DNA of 64,000 nucleotides from Streptomyces resistomycificus (GTDB taxonomy: Bacteria; Actinomycetota; Actinomycetes; Streptomycetales; Streptomycetaceae). The DNA lies in contig NZ_KQ948998.1 of the NCBI RefSeq assembly GCF_001514265.1, positions 189,119-253,118 of the forward strand. The letters are read 5' to 3'. A program made the translations under genes and the position numbers. Shown piece after piece: positions 1 to 7,202 of this stretch. Position 1 is the first letter of the stretch. Every line of letters begins with the position of its first letter. The notes under the pieces are model-generated. The model ran no database searches, had not been told where the DNA came from, and saw only the letters and a program-made list of their open reading frames with translations.

Positions 1-10
1 CCCCCCAGCA

Positions 11-52
11 CGCGCCGCGGGCCGGACTCCGTGCGGAGTCCGGCCCGGCGCG
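11..52. terminator. Bidirectional hairpin terminator after hupS
   Basis: A perfect 12-bp stem (19-30 paired with 35-46) with a GTGC loop, extended by a further GC-rich arm on each side. It lies 18 bp past the hupS stop codon on the minus strand. There is no U-run, as is common for Streptomyces hairpins. Confidence 0.75.
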
Positions 53-69
53 TGAGTGCCCCTGTGCCC

Positions 70-714
70 CTACCTCTTGCGGGCGGTGGCCTTCTTGGCG
101 GTGGTCGTGCGAGCCGTCGACTTCTTGGCGGGGGCCTTCTTGGCCGTCGCCTTCTTCGCCGGGGCCTTCTTGGCCGTCGCGCTCTTCGCGGTGGTCTTCT
201 TCGCGGCGGTGCTCTTGGCGGTCGCCGTGGTCTTCTTGGCGGGGGCCTTCTTCGCCGTGGTCTTCTTCGCGGTGGCCGTGGTCTTCTTGGCCGTCGTCTT
301 CTTCGCGGTGGTCTTCTTCGCGGCTGCCGTCTTCGTGGTGGCCTTCTTCGCGGCCGCCTTCTTGACCGTCGCCGAAGAACCGCCGGTCAGGCTGCCCTTG
401 GGGGCCTTCTTGACCGCGACGTCGTTCTTCGGGAGCTTCTTCGAGCCGCTCACCAGGTCCTTGAACCCCTGGCCCGCGCGGAAGCGCGGCACGGAGGTCT
501 TCTTGACCCGAACCCGCTCGCCCGTCTGGGGGTTGCGGGCGTAGCGCGCCGGACGGTCGACCTTCTCGAACGAGCCGAAGCCCGTGACCGAGACCCGGTC
601 GCCGGCGACGGTCGCGCGGACGATGGCGTCCAGGACCGCGTCGACGGCGTCGGCGGCCTGCTGGCGGCCGCCCAGCTTGTCGGCAATCGTTTCTACGAGC
701 TGCGCCTTGTTCAC
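70..714 (-). CDS. hupS: HU-family nucleoid protein with lysine-rich tail
   Basis: A 214-residue DNA-bending protein of the nucleoid. Residues 1-93 or so form a typical HU domain: it opens MNKAQLVETIADKLGG, contains the VSVTGFGSFE segment and the arm motif around RNPQTGERVRVKK. From about residue 115 to the end the protein is almost entirely Lys, Ala and Thr in KKTTAKK-type repeats, resembling a eukaryotic histone H1 tail. Ordinary HU proteins have about 90-100 residues, so the tail doubles the length; this long form is characteristic of the actinobacterial HupS/Hlp type. The gene stands alone with a strong hairpin downstream. The tail probably binds DNA non-specifically and may be modified on lysines (inference). 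The low-complexity tail makes the opposite strand look open, but that is a shadow. Confidence 0.96.
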   Translation of the reverse strand: MNKAQLVETIADKLGGRQQAADAVDAVLDAIVRATVAGDRVSVTGFGSFEKVDRPARYARNPQTGERVRVKKTSVPRFRAGQGFKDLVSGSKKLPKNDVAVKKAPKGSLTGGSSATVKKAAAKKATTKTAAAKKTTAKKTTAKKTTATAKKTTAKKAPAKKTTATAKSTAAKKTTAKSATAKKAPAKKATAKKAPAKKSTARTTTAKKATARKR

Positions 715-851
715 GTCTTCCCCTTCGGAGACATTGCCAGAACGAAAGTGTTCAAGCTTTTTCGCACGTTAGGCAGATATATACCGCAAATCAAACACGA
801 AACGGGCTTATCACCCGTGCGCCGCAACGAACTCGGCTGTCCTGGACTCGT

Positions 852-1082
852 TCAGCGTTCCTCTTCGGGGAATCGACCCGCGTCGAGGTCCGCCACGAAC
901 CGCTCCAGACGCCTTGTCGCGTCGGCGAGATCGTGCTTGGCCGCGGCCGTAATGACCAGCAGCTTCCGGGTCAGCGCCATCCGTACGCCCTCCGGGACTT
1001 GCAGTGCGCGCACTCTTGTGTGCGCTTCCTTGAGTTGGTCCGCGACTGCCGCATAGAGCTCGAGTTGGCCGTCGTGTTCCAT
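852..1082 (-). CDS. Small conserved hypothetical protein (76 aa)
   Basis: The likely protein starts MEHDGQLELYAAVADQLKEA and ends AGRFPEEER. It is charged, probably all-helical and has no signal peptide or membrane segment. The frame stays open further upstream, but that part is Arg/Pro-rich and looks non-coding, so I chose the ATG at 1082. The ribosome site there is weak. The gene lies between the leuD terminator and hupS on the same strand. A small gene sits at the same place in Streptomyces coelicolor as I remember it, which supports it being real. Function is unknown. Confidence 0.7.
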   Translation of the reverse strand: MEHDGQLELYAAVADQLKEAHTRVRALQVPEGVRMALTRKLLVITAAAKHDLADATRRLERFVADLDAGRFPEEER

Positions 1083-1269
1083 GCACAGATTGTGCCATCT
1101 GGGGCGAGTTGTCGCCTGCTCAGGGGGCAACTGCCGCCTCGGACGGCCTCCCGGGCGCCTGGTGGAGCCACGGTCACCGTGGTCGCGTACCCCGGCAACA
1201 ACCCTCATAACGTGGGAAGTTGAGAAGAGGTGTCGGCGGGGGCAGGGCCGTTCGGGTGCAGACACGGCT

Positions 1270-1298
1270 GTACCCCCGATCGGGCTGATCGGGGGTAC
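1270..1298. terminator. leuCD operon terminator
   Basis: A perfect 12-bp inverted repeat (1270-1281 with 1287-1298) around a GGGCT loop, 60 bp downstream of the leuD stop codon. It separates the leu operon from the small gene and hupS. Confidence 0.8.
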
Positions 1299-1358
1299 AG
1301 GCGGGGTGTCGCGGTGGCCGAAACTCGACCTGTTCAGTTGCGCCGGGCGGTGCTCCGG

Positions 1359-1952
1359 TCAGATCTGGAGCGTCCTCGGCTTGTACGACGGGCGCTTGGC
1401 CTCGTACGCGGCGATGTCGGCCTCGTTCTGCAGGGTGATGGAGATGTCGTCCAGCCCGTTCAGCAGCCGCCAGCGGGAGTTCTCGTCCAGCTCGAAGGAG
1501 GCGGTGACGCCCTCGGCGCGCACTTCGCGGGCCTCCAGGTCGACCGTGATCTCGGCGGTCGGGTCCTTCTCCGTGAGTTCCTGCAGCGCGTCCACGATCT
1601 TCTGCTCCAGAACCACCGTGAGCAGGCCGTTCTTGAGCGAGTTGCCGCGGAAGATGTCGGCGAAGCGGGAGGAGATGACGGTCTTGAAGCCGAAGTTCTG
1701 CAGCGCCCAGACGGCGTGCTCACGGGAGGAGCCGGTGCCGAAGTCGGGGCCGGCCACCAGGACGGTCGCGCCCTGCCGCTCGGGGCGGTTGAGGATGAAC
1801 TCCGGGTCCTTGCGCCAGGCCTCGAACAGCCCGTCCTCGAACCCGTCCCTGGTCACCTTCTTGAGCCAGTGAGCAGGGATGATCTGGTCGGTGTCGACGT
1901 TGCTGCGGCGCAGCGGGACGGCCCGGCCGGTGTGCTTGGTGAATGCTTCCAT
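1359..1952 (-). CDS. leuD: 3-isopropylmalate dehydratase small subunit
   Basis: A 197-residue swivel-domain subunit of isopropylmalate isomerase, which converts 2-isopropylmalate to 3-isopropylmalate in leucine synthesis together with LeuC. The start MEAFTKHTGRAVPLRRSNVD, the segment NVDTDQIIPA and the substrate-binding loop GTGSSREHAVWAL are diagnostic. The length is normal for the family. It follows leuC with only 5 bp between stop and start, so the two are co-transcribed and probably translationally coupled. Confidence 0.98.
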   Translation of the reverse strand: MEAFTKHTGRAVPLRRSNVDTDQIIPAHWLKKVTRDGFEDGLFEAWRKDPEFILNRPERQGATVLVAGPDFGTGSSREHAVWALQNFGFKTVISSRFADIFRGNSLKNGLLTVVLEQKIVDALQELTEKDPTAEITVDLEAREVRAEGVTASFELDENSRWRLLNGLDDISITLQNEADIAAYEAKRPSYKPRTLQI

Positions 1953-1957
1953 GACTC

Positions 1958-3388
1958 TCAGACTCCAGCGGGCGTACGGGTCTCGGCGTCGGACAGGTCA
2001 GCCGGTGAGGCCAGGTGGCCCAGCACCGCCGTGGCGGCCGCCACCTGCGGCGACACCAGGTGGGTACGACCGCCCTTGCCCTGTCGGCCCTCGAAGTTGC
2101 GGTTGGAGGTGGACGCGGAGCGCTCACCCGGGGCCAGCTGGTCGGGGTTCATGCCCAGACACATCGAGCAGCCCGCGTGCCGCCACTCGGCGCCGGCGTC
2201 CTTGAAGACGACGTCCAGGCCCTCGGAGACGGCCTGCAGGCCGACCCGCGCGGAGCCGGGGACGACCAGCATCCGTACGCCGTCGGCGACTTTGCGGTCC
2301 TTGACGATCTCGGCCGCGGCGCGCAGGTCCTCGATCCGGCCGTTGGTGCAGGAGCCTACGAAGACGGTGTCCACCTTGATGGACCGCAGCGGCTGGCCGG
2401 CCTCCAACCCCATGTACTCCAGGGCCTTTTCGGCGGCGTGGCGCTCCGAAGCGTCTTCGTACGAAGCAGGGTCGGGGACGTCGGCCGAAAGCGGCGCGCC
2501 CTGGCCGGGGTTGGTGCCCCAGGTGACGAACGGCGACAGCTCGGCGGCCTCGATGACGACCTCGGCGTCGAACTCGGCGTCCGCGTCCGTCTTCAGGGTC
2601 TTCCAGTACGCGACGGCCGCGTCCCAGTCCTCGCCCTTGGGGGCGTGCGGGCGGCCCTCGAGGTAGGCGAACGTGGTCTCGTCGGGGGCGATCATGCCCG
2701 CGCGGGCGCCGGCCTCGATCGACATGTTGCAGATGGTCATCCGGGCCTCCATCGAGAGCTTCTCGATGGCGGAGCCGCGGTACTCCAGGACGTAGCCCTG
2801 ACCGCCGCCGGTGCCGATCCGGGCGATGATCGCCAGGATCAGGTCCTTGGCGGTGACTCCGTCGGGCAGTTCGCCGTTGACGGTGATGGCCATGGTCTTG
2901 GGCCGGACCAGCGGCAGCGTCTGGGTGGCCAGCACGTGCTCGACCTGGGAGGTGCCGATGCCGAAGGCCAGACCACCGAAGGCGCCGTGCGTGGAGGTGT
3001 GGGAGTCACCGCAGACGACCGTCATGCCCGGCTGGGTCAGCCCCAGCTGCGGGCCGACGACGTGCACGACACCCTGCTCGACGTCGCCCAGCGGGTGCAG
3101 CCGGACACCGAAGTCGGCGGCGTTCTTGCGCAGCGTCTCCAACTGGATCCGGGAGACCGGGTCCGCGATGGGCTTGTCGATGTCGAGGGTCGGGGTGTTG
3201 TGGTCCTCGGTGGCGATGGTCAGGTCGAGCCGGCGCACCTGGCGACCGCTCTTGCGCAGCCCGTCGAAGGCCTGCGGGCTGGTCACCTCGTGCAGCAGGT
3301 GCAGATCGATGAAGAGGAGGTCGGGCTCGCCCTCGGCGCGCCGGACGACGTGGTCGTCCCAGACCTTCTCCGCGAGTGTCCTACCCAT
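1958..3388 (-). CDS. leuC: 3-isopropylmalate dehydratase large subunit
   Basis: A 476-residue aconitase-family protein that holds the [4Fe-4S] cluster of isopropylmalate isomerase. Cluster-binding cysteines are visible in GSCTNGR and in CSMCLGMN. The chosen start is the ATG at 3388 (MGRTLAEKVWDDHVV), preceded by the strong ribosome site GGAGGG. The reading frame stays open for 100 more codons upstream, but that part is arginine- and cysteine-rich and lies in the promoter region shared with ndgR. It is first in the leuCD operon and is probably controlled by NdgR, as known in Streptomyces. Confidence 0.98.
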   Translation of the reverse strand: MGRTLAEKVWDDHVVRRAEGEPDLLFIDLHLLHEVTSPQAFDGLRKSGRQVRRLDLTIATEDHNTPTLDIDKPIADPVSRIQLETLRKNAADFGVRLHPLGDVEQGVVHVVGPQLGLTQPGMTVVCGDSHTSTHGAFGGLAFGIGTSQVEHVLATQTLPLVRPKTMAITVNGELPDGVTAKDLILAIIARIGTGGGQGYVLEYRGSAIEKLSMEARMTICNMSIEAGARAGMIAPDETTFAYLEGRPHAPKGEDWDAAVAYWKTLKTDADAEFDAEVVIEAAELSPFVTWGTNPGQGAPLSADVPDPASYEDASERHAAEKALEYMGLEAGQPLRSIKVDTVFVGSCTNGRIEDLRAAAEIVKDRKVADGVRMLVVPGSARVGLQAVSEGLDVVFKDAGAEWRHAGCSMCLGMNPDQLAPGERSASTSNRNFEGRQGKGGRTHLVSPQVAAATAVLGHLASPADLSDAETRTPAGV

Positions 3389-3543
3389 CGCTTTCCCTCC
3401 GGCCGGAAAAGGTGCCCCGGCCCAAACTAGAGATCTTGAGGATGCGGCGCCCGCGCCCCTGTCCCCGGGCTCCGCCGCCTGGCCCGTTGGTCCGCGGGCC
3501 GCTGTGTCTTCCAGAGTGGCGTGTTCCACGCAAAATTGAACTT

Positions 3544-3564
3544 GCGTTTCACAGAGTGAGACGC
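3544..3564. promoter_or_regulatory. Candidate NdgR operator between leuC and ndgR
   Basis: The sequence GCGTTTCACAGAGTGAGACGC is an inverted repeat of 9-base arms with one mismatch and a 3-base spacer, ending 12 bp before the ndgR start. A second, shorter inverted repeat (CGCAA at 3529-3533 with TTGCG at 3542-3546) overlaps it. NdgR is known to regulate leuCD in Streptomyces; assigning this exact palindrome to it is inference. Confidence 0.5.
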
Positions 3565-3576
3565 GAGTATCGTTGC

Positions 3577-4293
3577 ATGGACAACAGTAGCGGCGTCGGC
3601 GTTCTGGACAAGGCGGCCCTTGTTCTGAGCGCTCTGGAGTCCGGTCCGGCCACCCTCGCGGGTCTGGTCGCGGCCACCGGACTGGCACGACCCACGGCCC
3701 ACCGGCTGGCCGTGGCTCTGGAACACCACCGGATGGTGGCGCGCGACATGCAGGGGCGTTTCATTCTCGGCCCCCGCCTGGCCGAGCTGGCCGCGGCGGC
3801 CGGCGAGGACCGCCTGCTCGCCACGGCGGGACCGGTGCTCACCCACCTCCGTGACGTCACGGGCGAGAGCGCGCAGCTCTACCGCCGCCAGGGCGACATG
3901 CGCATCTGCGTCGCCGCGGCCGAGCGCCTGTCCGGCCTCCGGGACACGGTCCCGGTCGGCTCGACGCTCACGATGAAGGCGGGCTCCTCCGCCCAGATCC
4001 TCATGGCCTGGGAAGAGCCCGAGCGGCTGCACCGGGGTCTGCAGGGCGCCCGCTTCACCGCCACCGCCCTCTCGGGCGTCCGGCGCCGGGGCTGGGCCCA
4101 GTCCATCGGTGAGCGCGAGCCGGGCGTGGCGTCGGTCTCCGCGCCCGTGCGCGGCCCCTCCAACCGCGTGGTGGCCGCCGTCTCGGTCTCCGGCCCCATC
4201 GAGCGCCTGACGCGCCACCCGGGCCGTATGCACGCCCAGGCGGTCATCGACGCCGCGGGCCGCCTCTCCGAGGCCCTGCGCCGCACCGGCTGA
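3577..4293 (+). CDS. ndgR: IclR-family regulator of amino acid metabolism
   Basis: A 238-residue regulator with an N-terminal winged helix-turn-helix (about residues 15-60, including LVAATGLARPTAHRLAVALE) and a C-terminal IclR effector domain (about residues 75-235). The start is ATG 3577 (MDNSSGVGVLDKAALVLSAL); the upstream extension in the same frame lies in the promoter. In Streptomyces, NdgR controls leucine synthesis and other amino acid genes and influences antibiotic production. It is divergent from leuC with 188 bp between them, the arrangement expected for direct control and autoregulation. Confidence 0.95.
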   Translation: MDNSSGVGVLDKAALVLSALESGPATLAGLVAATGLARPTAHRLAVALEHHRMVARDMQGRFILGPRLAELAAAAGEDRLLATAGPVLTHLRDVTGESAQLYRRQGDMRICVAAAERLSGLRDTVPVGSTLTMKAGSSAQILMAWEEPERLHRGLQGARFTATALSGVRRRGWAQSIGEREPGVASVSAPVRGPSNRVVAAVSVSGPIERLTRHPGRMHAQAVIDAAGRLSEALRRTG

Positions 4294-4329
4294 CCCCGGG
4301 CACGCCTTCGGGGCACCTTCGGGGCAACA

Positions 4330-4369
4330 CCGAGGGGGCCTGCCTCAACGCCGCGGCAGGCCCCCTCGG
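4330..4369. terminator. Bidirectional terminator between ndgR and DUF4188 gene
   Basis: A perfect 15-bp stem (4330-4344 with 4355-4369) lies between the convergent ends of ndgR and the DUF4188 gene. It overlaps the last codons of the DUF4188 gene and can serve both. Confidence 0.75.
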
Positions 4370-4911
4370 TCCCCCGACCCCCCTCGGACAGGCTTCTCGG
4401 CCTTCTCGTCCATCCCGGCCGACCGGTGCGCGAACCGCTGCGCCGCCCGCCGCCCCCGGCTCTCGACCGGCAGCACCCCCGTGGCCGCCGCGAGACCGAA
4501 GGGCGGCATGTCGAAGTAGATCGACTCGTACGACCCCTCGGGCACGACGTAGGCCTCGTGCCACAGCCCGACGTGCCCCCGCACCTTCCCCGCCCGCTCC
4601 TTGCGGTTGACGATCCCCCAGACCCGGTGGTGGAACATGTCGGGCGAGGCCGCGTACGCGTAGAGCTTCTCCTTGGACTCCCAGTACTGGACGACGTAGT
4701 ACGTCCGCGGGGAAGCCGTCAGGAGCACGCGCCCCAGCAGCCCCCGGTCGGCGTCCCGCGCAAGCTCCCCCAGCATGCGGAACATCGACGCCATGACCGG
4801 CAGCCACTGGTGCACCGCCCAGAAGCGGTTGACACGCATCCCGATCAGCAGGACCACCACATCGCCTTCGGCGGCGGCGGTGGTGCGGCCGGCGATCGGC
4901 TTCGCGAACAT
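4345..4911 (-). CDS. DUF4188-family protein
   Basis: A 188-residue soluble protein beginning MFAKPIAGRTTAAAEGDVVV. It contains LLIGMRVNRFWAVHQWLPV near residue 25 and a block with WESKEKLYAYAASPDMFHH near residue 90. These match, from memory, the DUF4188 family, whose fold resembles small haem-dependent or monooxygenase-like alpha/beta barrels. The start was set at the ATG behind a run of six G; the upstream open frame overlaps the promoter and the opposite gene. It is divergent from a MerR regulator and likely its target. The biochemical role is unknown. Confidence 0.75.
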   Translation of the reverse strand: MFAKPIAGRTTAAAEGDVVVLLIGMRVNRFWAVHQWLPVMASMFRMLGELARDADRGLLGRVLLTASPRTYYVVQYWESKEKLYAYAASPDMFHHRVWGIVNRKERAGKVRGHVGLWHEAYVVPEGSYESIYFDMPPFGLAAATGVLPVESRGRRAAQRFAHRSAGMDEKAEKPVRGGSGDRGGLPRR

Positions 4912-4934
4912 GGCGACCCCCCGGCTGCCCGATC

Positions 4935-4951
4935 GGATAGCGGCACTATCC
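4935..4951. promoter_or_regulatory. MerR operator copy 1 (17 bp)
   Basis: GGATAGCGGCACTATCC is an interrupted palindrome (GGATAG/CTATCC) in the 100-bp divergent promoter between the DUF4188 gene and the MerR gene. It recurs with two mismatches 32 bp away, about three helical turns. Confidence 0.6.
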
Positions 4952-4966
4952 TTCTCAGCGATGCTT

Positions 4967-4983
4967 GGATAGTGGCACTTTCC
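4967..4983. promoter_or_regulatory. MerR operator copy 2 (17 bp)
   Basis: GGATAGTGGCACTTTCC matches the first copy at 15 of 17 positions, starts 32 bp after it and has the same orientation. It ends 28 bp before the MerR start codon, a position suited to autoregulation. Confidence 0.55.
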
Positions 4984-5011
4984 AAGGAGAGGCGCAAGGG
5001 AGAGACGTGAG

Positions 5012-5656
5012 ATGCGGCTGGCGGAGCTGAGCGAGCGCAGCGGTGTGTCCACCGCGACGATCAAGTACTACCTGCGCGAAGGGCTGTTGGCGTCGGGCCG
5101 CCAGATCAACGCGACCACTTCCGAGTACGACGACGAGCATCTGCGCCGGCTGCGGATGGTGCGGGCCATGATCCAGGTGGGCCGGGTGCCGGTGGCGACG
5201 GTCCGCAAGGTGCTGCGGCACGTCGACGACGAGTCCCTGGGGCGCACGATGCGACTGGGCGCGGCCCTGTGGTCCCTGCCGCAGGTCCCCGAGCCGGACG
5301 CGGACGACGAGTTCGTACGCTCCGCGCAGGGCGAGACGGAACAGCTGCTGGAGACGCTGGGCTGGTCGAACGCCCGGGCCCTGGTCACCATCTCCCCCGC
5401 CTACCGCTCGCTGGTGGTGGCGGTGGCCGCGCTCAGGCGGCTGGGCTACGACTGGAGTCCCGAACTGCTCGTGGCCTACGCCCGGTTGATGCACCAGGCG
5501 GCCGTGCTCGACCTGGACTTCATGGAGACCCACCCCTCGGAGGCCGAGAAGGCCGAGATCGCGGTCCTCGGAGCGGTCCTGGTGCAGCCGATGCTCCAGT
5601 CCCTGCACCGGCTGGCGCAGGAGGAGGAGTCGGGGCGGCGCTACGGCTTCGAGTGA
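5012..5656 (+). CDS. MerR-family transcriptional regulator
   Basis: A 214-residue regulator. The N-terminal winged helix reads MRLAELSERSGVSTATIKYYL, with the DNA-recognition segment STATIKYYLREGLL, followed by the usual MerR second helix pair (DDEHLRRLRMVRAMIQVG). The C-terminal 130 residues are helical with no obvious metal-binding cysteines, so it is not a classic metal sensor; a small-molecule ligand is more likely. It is divergent from the DUF4188 gene across a pair of 17-bp repeats and probably controls both genes. Confidence 0.9.
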   Translation: MRLAELSERSGVSTATIKYYLREGLLASGRQINATTSEYDDEHLRRLRMVRAMIQVGRVPVATVRKVLRHVDDESLGRTMRLGAALWSLPQVPEPDADDEFVRSAQGETEQLLETLGWSNARALVTISPAYRSLVVAVAALRRLGYDWSPELLVAYARLMHQAAVLDLDFMETHPSEAEKAEIAVLGAVLVQPMLQSLHRLAQEEESGRRYGFE

Positions 5657-5666
5657 GCGGACACGA

Positions 5667-5698
5667 CGAAGGCCCCCCACCGAAGTGGAGGGCCTTCG
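5667..5698. terminator. Terminator after MerR gene
   Basis: Hairpin with arms CGAAGGCCC (5667-5675) and GGGCCTTCG (5690-5698), lying 10 bp past the MerR stop and just before the tRNA block that faces it. It probably works in both directions. Confidence 0.75.
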
Positions 5699-5705
5699 CT
5701 TCGAG

Positions 5706-5778
5706 TACCCCCGACCGGATTCGAACCGGCGCTACCGCCTTGAGAGGGCGGCGTGCTAGGCCGCTACACAACGGGGGC
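5706..5778 (-). tRNA. tRNA-Glu (anticodon CTC), copy 1
   Basis: A full cloverleaf on the minus strand. The acceptor GCCCCCG pairs with CGGGGGT, the anticodon loop CTCTCAA gives anticodon CTC, and the T-loop is GGTTCGAATCC. It is 73 nt long with no encoded CCA. Confidence 0.97.
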
Positions 5779-5806
5779 GTGGACACTGCGTTTCCGCAGG
5801 CCCGAG

Positions 5807-5878
5807 CTGGTCTACCTGGACTCGAACCAAGACTAACTGAACCAGAATCAGTCGTGCTGCCAATTACACCATAGACCA
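5807..5878 (-). tRNA. tRNA-Gln (anticodon CTG), copy 1
   Basis: Minus-strand cloverleaf with acceptor TGGTCTA/TAGACCA, anticodon stem ACTGA/TCAGT, loop TTCTGGT (anticodon CTG) and T-arm GGTTCGAGTCC. Length 72 nt. Confidence 0.97.
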
Positions 5879-5898
5879 AAGTGGTTTAGACCAGTCAG

Positions 5899-5971
5899 TA
5901 CCCCCGACCGGATTCGAACCGGCGCTACCGCCTTGAGAGGGCGGCGTGCTAGGCCGCTACACAACGGGGGC
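5899..5971 (-). tRNA. tRNA-Glu (anticodon CTC), copy 2
   Basis: Identical over its length to the copy at 5706-5778, in the same orientation; 73 nt. Confidence 0.97.
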
Positions 5972-6033
5972 CCTAGCGATCCTGCATGAGAGTCAGCGGG
6001 TGCGACCCGGACTGTCCCCCTGAGAAGGATCTG

Positions 6034-6106
6034 TACCCCCGACCGGATTCGAACCGGCGCTACTGCCTTGAGAGGGCAGCGTGCTAGGCCGCTACACAAC
6101 GGGGGC
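6034..6106 (-). tRNA. tRNA-Glu (anticodon CTC), copy 3
   Basis: It differs from the other two Glu copies by a compensated change in the anticodon stem (C-G replaced by T-A), which shows that the stem is under selection. Anticodon CTC; 73 nt. Confidence 0.97.
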
Positions 6107-6148
6107 TTCGCGGAGATGACCTCCGCTTTTGCAGATGAGCTCTGCGAG

Positions 6149-6220
6149 CTGGCCTACCTGGACTCGAACCAAGACTAACGGAACCAGAAACCGTCGTGCT
6201 GCCAATTACACCATAGGCCA
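6149..6220 (-). tRNA. tRNA-Gln (anticodon CTG), copy 2
   Basis: Minus-strand cloverleaf with acceptor TGGCCTA/TAGGCCA and anticodon loop TTCTGGT (CTG). It differs from the other Gln copy by paired changes in the acceptor and anticodon stems. It is the first gene of the five-tRNA array in the direction of transcription. Confidence 0.97.
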
Positions 6221-6311
6221 CTGGAACGCAAGCCCCTGAAGGGGTTTTGTTCTAGTGTGCTCCCCCGGGTTCCGGCCTTTCGGCCCGCTCTCCGGCGGCG
6301 CAGGAAGAACA

Positions 6312-7043
6312 TTACCCGAAGGTGGACGGGGCTCCAAAACGGGTATCGGCGCCGAGGATCGCGGGGAGTTCGGCGAGCGAGACGATGCGGTGCCGCCCGG
6401 AGGGGACGTCGACGGTGGCCGTGCCCCCGTAGCGGTCGATCCACACGGAGAGCAGGCCGGCGTCCGCCGCGCCCTGTCCGTCGATCTCCGGGTGATCACC
6501 GACGTACGCGACCTGGTGCGGGGGCAGGGAGAGCGCCTCGCAGGCCGCGAGGAAGGCGGCGGCCTCGGGCTTGGAGACGCCGAGTTCCGCCGCGCACAGA
6601 ATGGCCTCGAAGCGGTCGTGCACACCGAGGACGCGCAGTTTGCGGTCCTGGACCCGGATGCTGGAGTTGGAGAGCACGGCGTGCCGGTGAGTGGTGGCGA
6701 GGGCGTCCAGGACCGGCAGGACGTCCGGGAAGAGGGCCCAGGCCGTCTCGTAGTGGGCGATGTAGCGCTCGAACCAGGCGTCGGCCTCCGCGTCGCTCAG
6801 CTCCTCGCCCAGGAACACCCGCACGCGGTCCCTGCGCTGCCCCTGGAAGGTGTTCTCCCCCGCCGAGAACCGCGCCCACTGGGCGTCGGTGATCTCCCGC
6901 CAGCGCACGATCGCCTGCTCCAGGCTCTCGTACCCGTCGAGCAGGCCCTCGGCCGTGAGATGGCCGCGCATGCCGGCGCGGTCCGCGGCGCTGTAGTCGA
7001 AGAGGGTGTCGTCAACGTCCCAGACCACGGCGCGAATGCTCAT
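6312..7043 (-). CDS. HAD-superfamily hydrolase
   Basis: A 243-residue haloacid dehalogenase-like hydrolase, probably a phosphatase. Motif I is VVWDVDDTLFDYS (nucleophile Asp about residue 9, general acid Asp 11), motif II is LSNSSI near residue 120, and motif III/IV is YVGDHPEIDGQGAADAG near residue 190. A helical cap domain sits between motifs I and II (about residues 16-90), as in the subfamily I proteins. The substrate cannot be told from sequence. It lies just upstream of the tRNA array on the same strand. Confidence 0.92.
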   Translation of the reverse strand: MSIRAVVWDVDDTLFDYSAADRAGMRGHLTAEGLLDGYESLEQAIVRWREITDAQWARFSAGENTFQGQRRDRVRVFLGEELSDAEADAWFERYIAHYETAWALFPDVLPVLDALATTHRHAVLSNSSIRVQDRKLRVLGVHDRFEAILCAAELGVSKPEAAAFLAACEALSLPPHQVAYVGDHPEIDGQGAADAGLLSVWIDRYGGTATVDVPSGRHRIVSLAELPAILGADTRFGAPSTFG

Positions 7044-7151
7044 GGTCCGACGGTAACTCCGCCCCGGGGTGCGCGTCCGGGGAACGGCGTTCCTCTTCGG
7101 GAAGTCATGATCGTGACGATGTGCGAGGGGAAGGCGCTCCCGTCACGGAAC

Positions 7152-7190
7152 CACGCGGGGCGGCGGCCGTGCCGGCCGCCGCCCCGCGTG
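7152..7190. terminator. gltX terminator
   Basis: A perfect 17-bp GC-only stem (7152-7168 with 7174-7190) and a GTGCC loop, 12 bp past the gltX stop codon. Confidence 0.85.
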
Positions 7191-7202
7191 TCGGGTACCG
7201 GG

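Noticed and set aside
5706..6220. Prophage or integrative element attachment at the tRNA array
   Set aside because: No integrase, no partial tRNA duplicate with matching 3' end beyond the array, and the flanking genes are ordinary core genes.
6233..6250. Terminator CCCC-TGAA-GGGG-TTTT near the tRNA array
   Set aside because: The stem has only four pairs and its U-run faces the plus strand, where no gene ends; too weak to call.
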